A stretch of 64,000 nucleotides of DNA from Sciscionella sediminilitoris (lineage in GTDB: Bacteria; Actinomycetota; Actinomycetes; Mycobacteriales; Pseudonocardiaceae), in contig NZ_JALM01000002.1 of NCBI RefSeq assembly GCF_000737195.2, positions 1-64,000 of the forward strand. The letters are read 5' to 3'. Shown here one piece after another: positions 16,673-25,479 of the stretch. The position numbers and the translations under genes are program-made. The notes beneath the pieces are model-generated. The model saw only the letters and a program-made list of their open reading frames with translations, searched no databases and had not been told where the DNA came from. The stretch's first letter is position 1, and each line of letters starts with the position of its first letter.

Positions 16673-17602
16673 ATGGCAGGCGACGTCAACTTCACTCTCG
16701 TCCAGTTACGGTACTTCGCGACCGCCGCCGAAGCGTGCAGCATGACCGCGGCCGCCCAGCAGCTCAGGGTTTCCCAGTCGGCCGTTTCCACCGCGGTTTC
16801 CCAGCTGGAGCACTCACTTCAGGTGCAGCTGCTGATCCGGCACCACGCCAAGGGGCTTTCGCTGACCGCGGCGGGCAGCCGGTTCCTGCAGGAGCTGAAG
16901 AACTTCCTCGCGCACGCCGATGACCTGGCCGAGACCGCGCGCGGACTGGGCACCCGGCTCAGCGGGGAGCTGATGATCGGCTGTTTCCTTTCGCTGTCCC
17001 CGTTTCTGCTGCCGCGACTGTTCGCGGGACTGGCCGAACAGCACCCCGATCTGCGGGTGCAGGCAATCGAGGGGGAAACCGAGGAACTGCAGGAGGCCCT
17101 GCTGAACGGCCGGTGTGAGCTGGCGCTGATGTACGAGATGGACCTCGCCGAACCACTGACCACCGAACAGGTCACCGTGGCGCCACCGTATGTGATCGTG
17201 CCGCCACGGCACCGGTTCGCCAAGCGGAAAGGGGTGCGGATCGCCGAACTCGCCGAGGATCCGTTCGTGCTCTACGACCTGCCGCACAGCCGGGAGTACT
17301 TCCTGTCCCTGACCGAGAGCACCGGAGTGTCCGTGCAGCCGCGGTACCGCAGCTCGAACTACGAGACCGTGCGCTCACTCGTGGCCAACGGCCAGGGCTA
17401 TTCCATCCTCAACCAGCGACCGGTCCGGGACACGACCTACGACGGTGGCCAGGTCGTCACCCTCCCCTTGCTCGACCCGGTGCCGCCGCTGCCCGTGGTC
17501 CTCGCCTATCTGCGCAACACCCGGCTGACCCGCAGGGCGCAGGCCTTCGCCGAATTCTGCCGCGAACTGCTGCGCGGCGAGGACCGGCCGGCCGAGGGCT
17601 GA
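16673..17602 (+). CDS. LysR-family transcriptional regulator
   Basis: A 309-residue LysR regulator. The N-terminal winged HTH (LRYFATAAEACSMTAAAQQL, then VSQSAVSTAVSQLEHSLQ, residues about 10-65) is followed by a two-lobe effector domain. It is divergent from the NCS1 permease operon and should activate it in response to a pathway intermediate. The AT-rich 214-bp region between them contains a 7-bp-arm palindrome. The gene converges on the flavin monooxygenase gene (11 bp between stops). The effector is unknown. Confidence 0.9.
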   Translation: MAGDVNFTLVQLRYFATAAEACSMTAAAQQLRVSQSAVSTAVSQLEHSLQVQLLIRHHAKGLSLTAAGSRFLQELKNFLAHADDLAETARGLGTRLSGELMIGCFLSLSPFLLPRLFAGLAEQHPDLRVQAIEGETEELQEALLNGRCELALMYEMDLAEPLTTEQVTVAPPYVIVPPRHRFAKRKGVRIAELAEDPFVLYDLPHSREYFLSLTESTGVSVQPRYRSSNYETVRSLVANGQGYSILNQRPVRDTTYDGGQVVTLPLLDPVPPLPVVLAYLRNTRLTRRAQAFAEFCRELLRGEDRPAEG

Positions 17603-17613
17603 CGGCCGAAAAC

Positions 17614-18855
17614 TCAGTGCCGCTGGTAGGTGCTCTGGATGGCGATGTGGTCGGCCACGAACTTGGCGTCGTGCCACACGCCCCAGATGAAGCTCGATCC
17701 GCGCCGCGCCAGCCAGGGCAGCCCGAGGAAGTAGACGCCGGGCTCGGTGGAGATACCGCGCCGGTGCGCGGGCCTGCCCTGTTCGTCGAGCGCGTCCACC
17801 TGCAGCCAGCCGTAGTCGACCGCGTACCCGGTCGCCCAGACGATCGAGGTGACCCCGGCCGCGGCGAGATCGAGCTCGAGCATCGGATCGGTGACGCACT
17901 CCGGATCGGGCCCCAGTTCGTGGGCTTCCGGTTCCTCGGGCAGGTCGAGTCCGTAGCGCTCGACGTAGGCGTCGGCCTCCTGCAGCAGCGAGAGGTAATT
18001 GGCGTCGCCGTTGGCGATATTGGTGCCGAGGTCCGGCGCGAACCGGATGGTGCCGTTGTCGAAGGAACTGGTGAGCCCGACGAGGTTGATACCGAGATCG
18101 GCGAGCGCGCGGAAATCCACGGTGTGCCCGCCGCGTGCGCCGCTGACCGCGATGGTGACGTGTTCCGCGCCGCGCGGCGGGGTTTCGGCGTCCCACTTGC
18201 CGAGCACCCCGAGCCACCACACGAAGTCCCGGCCGCGGTACCGGCGCGGCGGCCGGTCGTGCGGGCCGACGGAGAGATAGACCGAACGCCCCGAACGGCG
18301 CAGTTCCTCGGCGATCTGCACCCCGGAGGATCCGGCCCCGACGACGAGCACGGCCCCCTCGGGCAGCTGTTCCGGATTCCGGTAGCTGCTGGAGTGGAGC
18401 TGTTCGGGTCCGGCGTCCGCGGGAATGATCGGGGGGATCACCGGCCGCTGGAAGGGTCCGGTCGCGGCGACGACGAACCGGGCGTCGATGGTGCCCTCGC
18501 TGGTTTCCACGCGGAATCCGTGCTGTCCGGATTTGCGCCGCACGGAGGTCACTTCCACCCCGGTGCGGATCGGGGCGGCGATCTTTTCCGCGTATGCCTC
18601 GAAATACTCCGCGATCTGGTCCTTCGAGGCGAAGTCGTCCGGGCCGATGTCGCCGAACTCCAGTCCGGGAAAGCGGTCGTGCCAGGCGGGTCCGTTGGCC
18701 ACGAGGGAGTCCCAGCGCTCCGAACGCCAGCGCTCCGCGATCCGGTCCCGTTCCAGAACGAGATGCGGCAAACCACAGTCGCTCAGGTGCTCACTCATCG
18801 CCAGACCGGACTGTCCCCCACCTACGACGAGGACCTCAACCTCTTGGTTCGGCAT
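17614..18855 (-). CDS. Flavin-containing monooxygenase
   Basis: A 413-residue class B flavoprotein monooxygenase or FMO-type oxidoreductase. The FAD dinucleotide-binding motif VVGGGQSGLAMSEHL is near residue 9 and the NADPH motif VVGAGSSGVQIAEEL is near residue 170. An FMO-like QLHSSSYRN precedes the second Rossmann motif, and WATGYAVDYGWL is the usual C-terminal ATG motif. The ATG at 18855 follows GTGGAGGT; in-frame upstream starts add an unlikely basic extension. It is divergent from the RidA-DUF1028-M20-aspartase operon and may carry out the oxygenation step that feeds it. Confidence 0.85.
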   Translation of the reverse strand: MPNQEVEVLVVGGGQSGLAMSEHLSDCGLPHLVLERDRIAERWRSERWDSLVANGPAWHDRFPGLEFGDIGPDDFASKDQIAEYFEAYAEKIAAPIRTGVEVTSVRRKSGQHGFRVETSEGTIDARFVVAATGPFQRPVIPPIIPADAGPEQLHSSSYRNPEQLPEGAVLVVGAGSSGVQIAEELRRSGRSVYLSVGPHDRPPRRYRGRDFVWWLGVLGKWDAETPPRGAEHVTIAVSGARGGHTVDFRALADLGINLVGLTSSFDNGTIRFAPDLGTNIANGDANYLSLLQEADAYVERYGLDLPEEPEAHELGPDPECVTDPMLELDLAAAGVTSIVWATGYAVDYGWLQVDALDEQGRPAHRRGISTEPGVYFLGLPWLARRGSSFIWGVWHDAKFVADHIAIQSTYQRH

Positions 18856-18949
18856 CCCAGACCTCCACTTCGGAACAACGGGCCAACCGCTTCGGGGCCG
18901 CTTCGGCGCCGCCGAGCGCCTCATCGAATCCTCGCGGTGAACCAAGCCC

Positions 18950-19056
18950 CTGTCCAACAGATCTTGTTGGCCTTAAAGTTCTGATTTCCTGATGCAGCCC
19001 GGACCGGGCTTCATCTGCTGAGCTGATCTTCTGATGCTGAAAGATCTATTGGACAG
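18950..19056. promoter_or_regulatory. Pair of 16-bp inverted repeats between the monooxygenase and the RidA operon
   Basis: CTGTCCAACAGATCTT at 18950-18965 and AAGATCTATTGGACAG at 19041-19056 are inverted copies with 15 of 16 bases identical, 75 bp apart. The first copy also contains a local palindrome (CCAACA, GATCT, TGTTGG). The pair sits in the 257-bp divergent region and looks like two operators for one regulator. No regulator gene is adjacent apart from the LysR gene beyond the monooxygenase. Confidence 0.6.
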
Positions 19057-19112
19057 AAGGCGCCTGGGCGCGGGACGCTGTCCGGGATCGGTGCAGAATC
19101 AGGAGACAAGCG

Positions 19113-19535
19113 ATGACCGTCCACAAGCGGATCCGTCCGTTCAACACCCGGGACACCTATCCGGAGCAGAACCTCGACAACGACCTGTGCCAGGCCGTCG
19201 TCGCCAACGACACCGTCTATGTCCGCGGGCAGATCGGCCAGGACCTCGACACGAGCGAATCCGTGGGCATCGGGGACGCGGGCGCGCAGGCCGAGCAGGC
19301 GATGGCCAACATCAAGATGCTCCTCGAAGAGGCGGGCAGCCGGATGGAGCATCTGGTCAAGCTCACCATCTACCTGATCGATCCGCGATATCGCGAGGCG
19401 GTGTACCGCGCCGTGGGCCGTTGGACCCGTGGTGTGCACCCGATTTCCACCGGGCTCGTGGTCTCCGCGCTCGCCCGCCCGGAATGGCTCTGCGAGATCG
19501 ACGCGATCGCGGTGATCCCGAAGGAGGAACAGTGA
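19113..19535 (+). CDS. RidA/YjgF-family protein
   Basis: A 140-residue Rid-superfamily protein. Members hydrolyse reactive enamines or imines, or act on related intermediates in pyrimidine and amino acid catabolism. Visible features are AEQAMANIKMLLEEAG, LVKLTIYLIDPRYREAVY and a C-terminal CEIDAIAVIP with the conserved Glu; Arg is present in SALARPEWLCEID. The ATG at 19113 has AGGAG 7 bp upstream. It is the first gene of a four-gene operon in which every following start overlaps the previous stop. Confidence 0.88.
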   Translation: MTVHKRIRPFNTRDTYPEQNLDNDLCQAVVANDTVYVRGQIGQDLDTSESVGIGDAGAQAEQAMANIKMLLEEAGSRMEHLVKLTIYLIDPRYREAVYRAVGRWTRGVHPISTGLVVSALARPEWLCEIDAIAVIPKEEQ

Positions 19536-20209
19536 CCTTCTCGCTCGCGGCACGCGAGGATTCCGGGGCGGGTCCCCGGTTCGGCATCGTGGCCAGCTCG
19601 TCCAGTCCCGCGGTGGTGGCCAGGGTCGCGCACCTGCGCCCCGGGGTCGGCGCCGCATCCTCGCAGAACATCACCGATCCGCGGCTGGGCCCGGCGCTGC
19701 TGGACCGCCTCGCCGCACACGGCGACGCGGAGCGGGCGATGTCCGAAGTGACGGGCTCGGCCGAACACATCGGCTACCGGCAGCTGACCGTGCTCGGCCG
19801 CACCGGACCCGGGTTCGCCTACAGCGGCGAGAAAACCCTCGGCACCCATGCCACCGCGGTAGCCGATGGCGCGGTCGCCGCGGGGAACATGCTCGCCGGC
19901 GAACACATCCCACAGGCGATGATCGAGGCCTATTCCTCGGCGACGGGCGAACTGGAGCAGCGGCTGCTGGCCGCCGCGCGGGCCGCGATCGCGGCGGGCG
20001 GTGAGGAAGGACCGGTGCACTCGGCCGGGATGGCCGTGGTGTCCGATGTGGACTGGCGGGACACGGATCTGCGGGTGGACTGGGCCGAGGATCCCATCGA
20101 GGGGCTCGCCGAACTGCTCGAGATCTGGCTGCCGCAACGGGACGACTACGTGCGCCGCGGCCTCGATCCGGCGGCGGCTCCCTCCTACGGCGTGCCGGGA
20201 GACCTGTGA
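19532..20209 (+). CDS. DUF1028-family protein
   Basis: A 225-residue protein of the DUF1028 family, recognised by FGIVASSSSPAVVARVAHL, GVGAASSQNITDPRLG, RQLTVLGRTGPGFAYSG and the late DLRVDWAEDPIEGL. The biochemical role is not established. The GTG start at 19532 overlaps the RidA stop and has a strong AAGGAGG at 19521-19527. Its place between RidA and an M20 amidase suggests it handles a small nitrogenous intermediate in the same pathway. Confidence 0.82.
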   Translation: MTFSLAAREDSGAGPRFGIVASSSSPAVVARVAHLRPGVGAASSQNITDPRLGPALLDRLAAHGDAERAMSEVTGSAEHIGYRQLTVLGRTGPGFAYSGEKTLGTHATAVADGAVAAGNMLAGEHIPQAMIEAYSSATGELEQRLLAAARAAIAAGGEEGPVHSAGMAVVSDVDWRDTDLRVDWAEDPIEGLAELLEIWLPQRDDYVRRGLDPAAAPSYGVPGDL

Positions 20210-21348
20210 TGCCCTCGCTGAAGGACGCGGCCCGCGAACAGGTGGACCGGCATTCCGCGGAACTGGTCCGGCTTTCCGAACGGTTGCACGCCGATCCGGA
20301 AACCGCCTGGGAAGAGCACCGCTCCGCGGCCATGGTCCCGGAACTGCTCGACCGCGCCGGATTCGAGGTGACCCCGGCCTACCTCGGCCTGGAGACCGCG
20401 TTCCTCGCGCGGTTCGGCAACGGGCCGACCAGGATCGCGCTGTGCGCCGAATACGACGCACTGCCGGGCCTGGGACATGCCTGCGGGCACAACCTCATCG
20501 CGGCGAGTTCCGTCGGTGCGGCGCTCGGTCTCGCCGCCGTGGCCGAGGATGCCGGGATCACCGTCGAGGTGTACGGCACCCCGGCCGAGGAGGGCGGCGG
20601 AGGCAAGATCGAACTACTCGACCGCGGCGCCTTCGCCGGGGCGGACCTCGCCATGATGATCCACCCCGCCCCTGTGGATGTCGCCGAGGCACGGCCGTTC
20701 GCGGTCAGCCACTCGAAGATCAGCTATACCGGGAAATCCGCGCATGCCGCGGCCTATCCGGAGGCGGGCGTCAACGCGGCGGACGCGTTCACCGTCGCCC
20801 AGGTGGCGATCGGGCTGCTGCGCCAGCAGTTGCCGTCCACCACCCGCGTGCACGGCTGCGTCACGCATGCCGGTGATGCCCCGAACGCGATTCCCGAACA
20901 CACCAGCGGGCGCTGGTACGTGCGCGCGGAAACCCTCGAGGAACTGGCCGAGCTCGAGCCGCGGGTGATGCGGACCTTCGAGGCGGGTGCGCTCGCCACC
21001 GGCTGCGAGCTGACCGTGGAACCGGAAAGCAAGCCGTACGCGGAATTCCGTACCGATGAGGCCACCCTGGCGGAGTATCGGGCGAACGCCGTGGAACTCG
21101 GCCGTGAGTTCGCGCCGCCCGGTATCGCGGGGCGGATGAACCGCGCTTCCACCGATATGGGAAATGTGTCGCAGGTCGTGCCCGCCATTCACCCCTATAT
21201 CGGCATCGATTCCCTGCCGGCGACCAATCATCAGCGCGAGTTCGCCGCGTTCTGTGTCGGTGCGACCGCCGAGCGCGCGATGCTCGACGGCGCCATCGCG
21301 CTGGCCTGGACGGGTGTGGACCGGGCAATGCGGGAGCGCGCGGCATGA
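20209..21348 (+). CDS. M20-family amidohydrolase (aminoacylase/p-aminobenzoyl-glutamate hydrolase-like)
   Basis: A 379-residue metal-dependent amidase. The metal motifs are ALCAEYDALPGLGHACGHN near residues 80-100 and YGTPAEEGGGGK near residue 124, with a dimerisation domain in between (TGKSAHAAAYPE). It differs from the M20 enzyme at 2126, so the two are separate subfamilies. ATG at 20209 overlaps the DUF1028 stop (TGATG). The aspartase start overlaps its own stop (ATGA). The order suggests that it releases aspartate from an N-acyl or N-carbamoyl precursor and that the next enzyme deaminates it. Confidence 0.85.
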   Translation: MPSLKDAAREQVDRHSAELVRLSERLHADPETAWEEHRSAAMVPELLDRAGFEVTPAYLGLETAFLARFGNGPTRIALCAEYDALPGLGHACGHNLIAASSVGAALGLAAVAEDAGITVEVYGTPAEEGGGGKIELLDRGAFAGADLAMMIHPAPVDVAEARPFAVSHSKISYTGKSAHAAAYPEAGVNAADAFTVAQVAIGLLRQQLPSTTRVHGCVTHAGDAPNAIPEHTSGRWYVRAETLEELAELEPRVMRTFEAGALATGCELTVEPESKPYAEFRTDEATLAEYRANAVELGREFAPPGIAGRMNRASTDMGNVSQVVPAIHPYIGIDSLPATNHQREFAAFCVGATAERAMLDGAIALAWTGVDRAMRERAA

Positions 21349-22748
21349 GCACCCGGATCGAGCACGACATGCTCGGCGAGATCGAGGTTCCGTTCGAGGC
21401 CTATTACGGCGCCCACAGCGCCCGCGCCCTCGCCAATTTCCCCATCACCGGCGAAAAACTCGCCGACCGTCCGCATCTGGTCACCGCGCTGGCCGCGGTC
21501 AAACAGGCGGCCGCCGCGGCCAATTCCGAGATCGGCGCGCTCGACGCGGCCAGTGCCGAGGCGATCACCCGCGCCTGCACCGAGATCCGCGCGGGCGCGC
21601 TGCGCGAGGAGTTCGTCGTGGACCTGATCCAGGGCGGCGCGGGCACATCCACGAACATGAACGCCAACGAGGTCATCGCCAACCGGGCACTCGAACTGCT
21701 CGGGCACGCCCGCGGGGACTACGGACACCTGCATCCGCTCGATCACGTCAACCTCGGCCAGAGCACCAACGACGTCTACCCGACCGCGGTGAAACTCGCG
21801 CTCGACGGATACCTCGGCGAACTCCTCGGCGCACTGGCCGGTCTCCGCGCGGCGTTCACCGCGAAAGCGGCCGAATTCGCCGAGGTGGTCAAGATCGGCC
21901 GCACCCAGCTGCAGGACGCGGTGCCGATGACACTCGGCCAGGAATTCGGCGCCTACGCGGCCACTCTCGCCGAGGACGAACAGCGCCTCGCCGAGGCCCG
22001 TCCGCTGTTGCACGAGCTGAACCTCGGCGGCACCGCGATCGGCACCGGTCTCAACGCCCGCCCCGGTTATCGGGAGCGGGCCATCGCGCAGCTACGCGCG
22101 CTCACCGGGATCGACACCCTGAGCAGTGCGCCCGATCTCATCGAGGCCACCCAGGATGTGGGCGTGTTCGTGCAGCTTTCCGGGGTGCTCAAACGGGTCG
22201 CGGTCAAGCTCTCGAAGATCTGCAACGATCTGCGGCTGCTGTCCTCCGGCCCGCAGGCCGGACTCGGCGAGATCGCGCTGCCCGCCATGCAGGCCGGATC
22301 CTCGATCATGCCCGGCAAGGTCAATCCGGTGATTCCCGAGGCCGTCAACCAGATCGCCTTCGAGGTCATCGGCAACGACGTCACCGTCACCCTCGCCGCC
22401 GAGGGCGGGCAACTCCAGCTCAACGCCTTCGAGCCGATCATCGCCCGCGCGCTCACCGCGGGGATCGATCACCTCACCAATGGGATCACGATCCTCACCC
22501 GGCACTGCGTCGACGGCATCACCGCCAACCGGGATCACCTCGCGGGCACCGTTTCCGCCTCGACCGGACTGGTGACCGCGCTGAGCCCCGCGCTCGGCTA
22601 CGAGATCGCCTCCTCGGTCGCACTGGAGGCCCAGCACACCGGTCGGCCTGCGCTGGAACTGGTGCGGGAGCGGGGTTTGCTCAGCTCGCAACAGCTGCGC
22701 GCCCTCACCAGTCCGCAGGCCCTCACCGGCCAGGCTGGAGCCCCGTAG
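21345..22748 (+). CDS. aspA: Aspartate ammonia-lyase (class II fumarase superfamily)
   Basis: A 467-residue member of the fumarase/aspartase superfamily. The opening MLGEIEVPFEAYYGAHSARALANFPITG fits aspartases. The superfamily signature GSSIMPGKVNP near residue 318 is intact and contains the mobile-loop Ser. GQSTNDVYPTA and KIGRTQLQDAVPMTLGQEF complete the active site. The expected reaction is L-aspartate to fumarate plus ammonia; a fumarase or a lyase for an aspartate-like compound cannot be excluded. It is the last gene of the operon. Just downstream lies the transposase remnant. Confidence 0.82.
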   Translation: MSTRIEHDMLGEIEVPFEAYYGAHSARALANFPITGEKLADRPHLVTALAAVKQAAAAANSEIGALDAASAEAITRACTEIRAGALREEFVVDLIQGGAGTSTNMNANEVIANRALELLGHARGDYGHLHPLDHVNLGQSTNDVYPTAVKLALDGYLGELLGALAGLRAAFTAKAAEFAEVVKIGRTQLQDAVPMTLGQEFGAYAATLAEDEQRLAEARPLLHELNLGGTAIGTGLNARPGYRERAIAQLRALTGIDTLSSAPDLIEATQDVGVFVQLSGVLKRVAVKLSKICNDLRLLSSGPQAGLGEIALPAMQAGSSIMPGKVNPVIPEAVNQIAFEVIGNDVTVTLAAEGGQLQLNAFEPIIARALTAGIDHLTNGITILTRHCVDGITANRDHLAGTVSASTGLVTALSPALGYEIASSVALEAQHTGRPALELVRERGLLSSQQLRALTSPQALTGQAGAP

Positions 22749-22759
22749 CGGCGCAGCAG

Positions 22760-23165
22760 TCTGACCCCAGCGGTCCACTGGCACCCCGGCGGAGCGATCT
22801 GGCGCAGTTTGACATCTGTCGCGAGTGAAGCGGTGGATTCTCGACAGGTCCACTTGATGCCCGGCCGCCCCGCCTCGGCCGCGCGGTGGACGATCTGACC
22901 CTCGCGTTCCGAGCTGACGAACGTGATCTGCCGGTCCCGTACCGCCTGTCGTGTCCAGGGATGCGAACATGCCTTGTCCACGATCACGGTCTCCGGTCAT
23001 GGCTTGGGACGCCCGGGCCGAGCCGTACCACGTTGATGCTGTCCAACGGCGGAACCAGTCGTGGGTTTGTCTCCCGCTCAGACCGGAGCGAGCAGGAACC
23101 ATATCGGTAGGCCACGCCCGTCGACGGCGAGATGGATCGTGGTGCTCAGCCCACCGCAGGACAAC
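22760..23165 (-). pseudogene. IS5/IS427-like transposase remnant with in-frame stops
   Basis: On the minus strand one reading frame gives CGGLSTTIHLAVDGRGLP, then a TGA, then a GRP-rich linker, another TGA, then VIVDKACSHPWTRQAVRDRQI and an Arg/Gly-rich part ending near RPGIKWTC. These are the central landmarks of IS5/IS427-type DDE transposases (GLTTKIHL, VIADKAYS and GGRP). The N-terminal DDE part and the conserved C-terminal RNVVER region are missing. No clear terminal repeats remain. The last 100 bp toward aspA show no homology I can name. It fills most of the aspA to HNH gap. Confidence 0.7.
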
Positions 23166-23240
23166 CACTGACCGAAAACGCCCTCGGCGATTCTCGAAAA
23201 GGCGTGGAAAACCGCGTGGCCATTCGGTAGTATAGATATT

Positions 23241-24600
23241 ATGAGCACTGGGGAAATAGAAACACTGCTGTCGAGCCGGGAGCGGTTGGACCGGTTCATC
23301 GAACAGGCTGCCGTGGTGCGGCGTGCCGAAGCGGAAATGCTGCATCAGCTTGCCGAGTTGGACAAGGAGGGTGCTCCGGTCGAGTTCGGATACTGCGGTT
23401 CGGCGGCGACTCTGGCCCAGGATGTACTGCGGATCAGTCGTGCCGAAGCACGCCGGATGGCCGAACGGGCGCGAGTCCTGTTCGGTGCGCTCGGAATCAG
23501 CGGGGAACCATTGTCCCCGGATCTGCCGAGTACCGCGGAAGCGTATTCGCGGGGTGCGGTCGGTAGTGAACACGTGGATCGGATTCGTCAGTTCGCTGCC
23601 GAACTCCCCGCCGAGGTGCTGATCGGAACTGTGTTGGCCAAAGACCCGTGGCCGATCGCGGAAAACGCCCTCGCCCAGATCGCTGGTGAGGTGGGTCCGC
23701 GTGGGCTCGTCCGGCCAATCAGGGAACTACAGGCCCGCCTCGACCCAGACGGCCGCCCACCGACTGATCGTGATCCTGTGCGCCCGGATCGGGAAATCTG
23801 GCTCCGGCAACACGCCAACCAATGGGACATCCACGGACACCTGGACTACGAAACCGGACTCAAACTCCGCAGCCTCCTCGACGCACTCGGCAAACCCCGC
23901 AGCAGCGAAGCCAACGGCGGAACCCCCGACACCCGCACCCCAACAGAACGCGACGCCGATGCCTTCGCCGATATCGTTCAGGTGGCGGCGAATCCGGAGA
24001 ACCTTCCCGAAAATGGGGTGAACCCTTCACCATCATGGTCACCATGACCGAACAGAGCCTACGCGAAGGGATCGGGACCGCCACCACCATGGACGGCACC
24101 CCCATCCCCGCCCAGCAACTCAGACGCATCGCCTGCGACGCCGGACATACCAAGGAGGCCGGAGGTAAGCCGACTCAAAGAACACGACCCATCCGACCGA
24201 CGACACCCGGCTTACCGGAGGCCGGATTGGTATCTACCAACACAGCATCACAACAGTACTCGGATCAGACGGCGAAGTGCTCGAAATGGGATGCCGCGAC
24301 CGCACCGCACCACCCAAACTCCGACGCAGACTCACCGCCAGAGACAACGGCTGCGCCCACTCCGACTGCGACAAACCACCCGCCTTAACGCAGGCACACC
24401 ACATTCACCACCACGCCAACGGCGGACTCACCACCGAAGAAAACATGGTGCTGCTCTGCCGCCAGCACCATGCCCTCATCCACCACACCGAATGGGAAGT
24501 CCGCATCCGCCACGGCAGAGCCGAATTCACCCCACCCAACTACCGCATCCGCGCGGGACGCGGCGCACCATGGCGGCCGGACAAGGTGATCACCCCTTGA
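23241..24600 (+). pseudogene. DUF222/HNH endonuclease-domain gene, frameshifted and interrupted
   Basis: The DUF222 N-terminal domain runs in one frame from ATG 23241 to about 24010. The reading frame then shifts by one base near the run at 24011-24018: KWGEPFTIMVTMTEQS continues in another frame. It shifts again across an insertion at about 24146-24231. The HNH domain (CAHSDCDKPPALTQAHHIHHHANGG, then ENMVLLCRQHHALIH) is open in the third frame to TGA at 24598-24600. The three parts in order make a normal-length member of the actinobacterial DUF222-HNH family, so this was one gene. It overlaps the 3' end of the dioxygenase gene by 11 bp. Confidence 0.8.
24146..24233. repeat. Insertion of about 86 bp with terminal inverted repeats (MITE-like)
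   Basis: The left end reads ATACCAA, GGAGGCCGGA, GGTAAGCCG (24147-24172). The right end reads CGGCTTACC, GGAGGCCGGA, TTGGTAT (24208-24233). The outer 7 bp and inner 9 bp are inverted copies, while the middle GGAGGCCGGA is the same in direct orientation in both arms. The segment splits the HNH gene between IACDAG and the downstream VLGSDGEVLEMG. Removing about 86 bp restores the frame across that junction. It encodes nothing. Confidence 0.55.
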
Positions 24601-25468
24601 GCGGACCTCCGTTGATGGCCACCCGCTTGCCGTAGCGGGCGAACGGGTAGTAATCGTAGGTGGCGTGGTGCTGGACGCTGCGGTTGTCCCAGAACACCAG
24701 GGTGTTCGGGGCCCAGCGGACCCGGCACTGCAGGACCGGCCTGCGGGCGACCACGGCGTAGAGCAGGTCGAGCACCGCCCTGCTCTCGTCGGCGGCGAGC
24801 TCGTTGAGGCGCACGGTGTAGGCCGGGTTGACGTAGAGCAGCCGCCGATCGGTGTCCGGATGCCGCACCACGACGGGATGATCGTTGACGTGCACGATGT
24901 GCCCCTCCGGCGGGGTCAGGCCGAGCTCGCGGTACGGCAGCCCGCCGTCGTGCAGCGCGGTCAGCTCGTCGAGCATGGCCCGCAGCGCCGGGGACAGCAT
25001 CTCGTAGGCGAGGTGCATATTGGCGAACAGGGTGTCCCCGCCGCTGCCCCCTTCCGGTACCTCGGTGATGTAGAGCATCGAACCGAGCGAGGGTTCCTCG
25101 TCGCAGGTGCCGTCCGCGTGCCAGCCGTTGCCCGCGACGTTCTCCGATTTCGGGTCGGTGTTGAGCTCGAGGACGTGCGGGTCGCCGTGCTCGGGCGGCG
25201 GGTTGACCGGCCGGGGCTGACCGAAGTGTTCGGCGAACCGCTTCTGCTGTTCCTCGGTGATGTGCTGATCGCGGAACACGAGCACGTGGTTGTCCAGGAA
25301 GGCCGCGCGCAGCTCGGCGATCTGGGTCGCGGACAGTTCCGTGGCCAGGTCGACGCCGGTGACCTCGGCGCCGAGGATCGGGGTGATCGAATCGACCCCG
25401 ATGCTCGTGTACTCGGGGCGTTCCCGGGTGGTGATCGCCTTGATGGCGTCCAGTTCATACTGCTGCAT
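24590..25468 (-). CDS. TauD/TfdA-family Fe(II)/2-oxoglutarate dioxygenase
   Basis: A 292-residue non-heme iron dioxygenase. The facial triad is present: GWHADGTC (His and Asp near residue 118) and RSVQHHATYDY (distal His near 267), with RYGKRVAINGG providing the 2-oxoglutarate Arg. The PSLGSMLYITEVPE and GDTLFANMHLAYEML segments are TauD-like. It starts 11 bp after the NRPS-PKS stop, with GAAGGGA before the ATG at 25468, so it is the last gene of the biosynthetic operon. In this setting it probably hydroxylates an amino acid or the peptide rather than taurine. That role is inference. Confidence 0.85.
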   Translation of the reverse strand: MQQYELDAIKAITTRERPEYTSIGVDSITPILGAEVTGVDLATELSATQIAELRAAFLDNHVLVFRDQHITEEQQKRFAEHFGQPRPVNPPPEHGDPHVLELNTDPKSENVAGNGWHADGTCDEEPSLGSMLYITEVPEGGSGGDTLFANMHLAYEMLSPALRAMLDELTALHDGGLPYRELGLTPPEGHIVHVNDHPVVVRHPDTDRRLLYVNPAYTVRLNELAADESRAVLDLLYAVVARRPVLQCRVRWAPNTLVFWDNRSVQHHATYDYYPFARYGKRVAINGGPLKG

Positions 25469-25479
25469 GGGTTTCCCTT

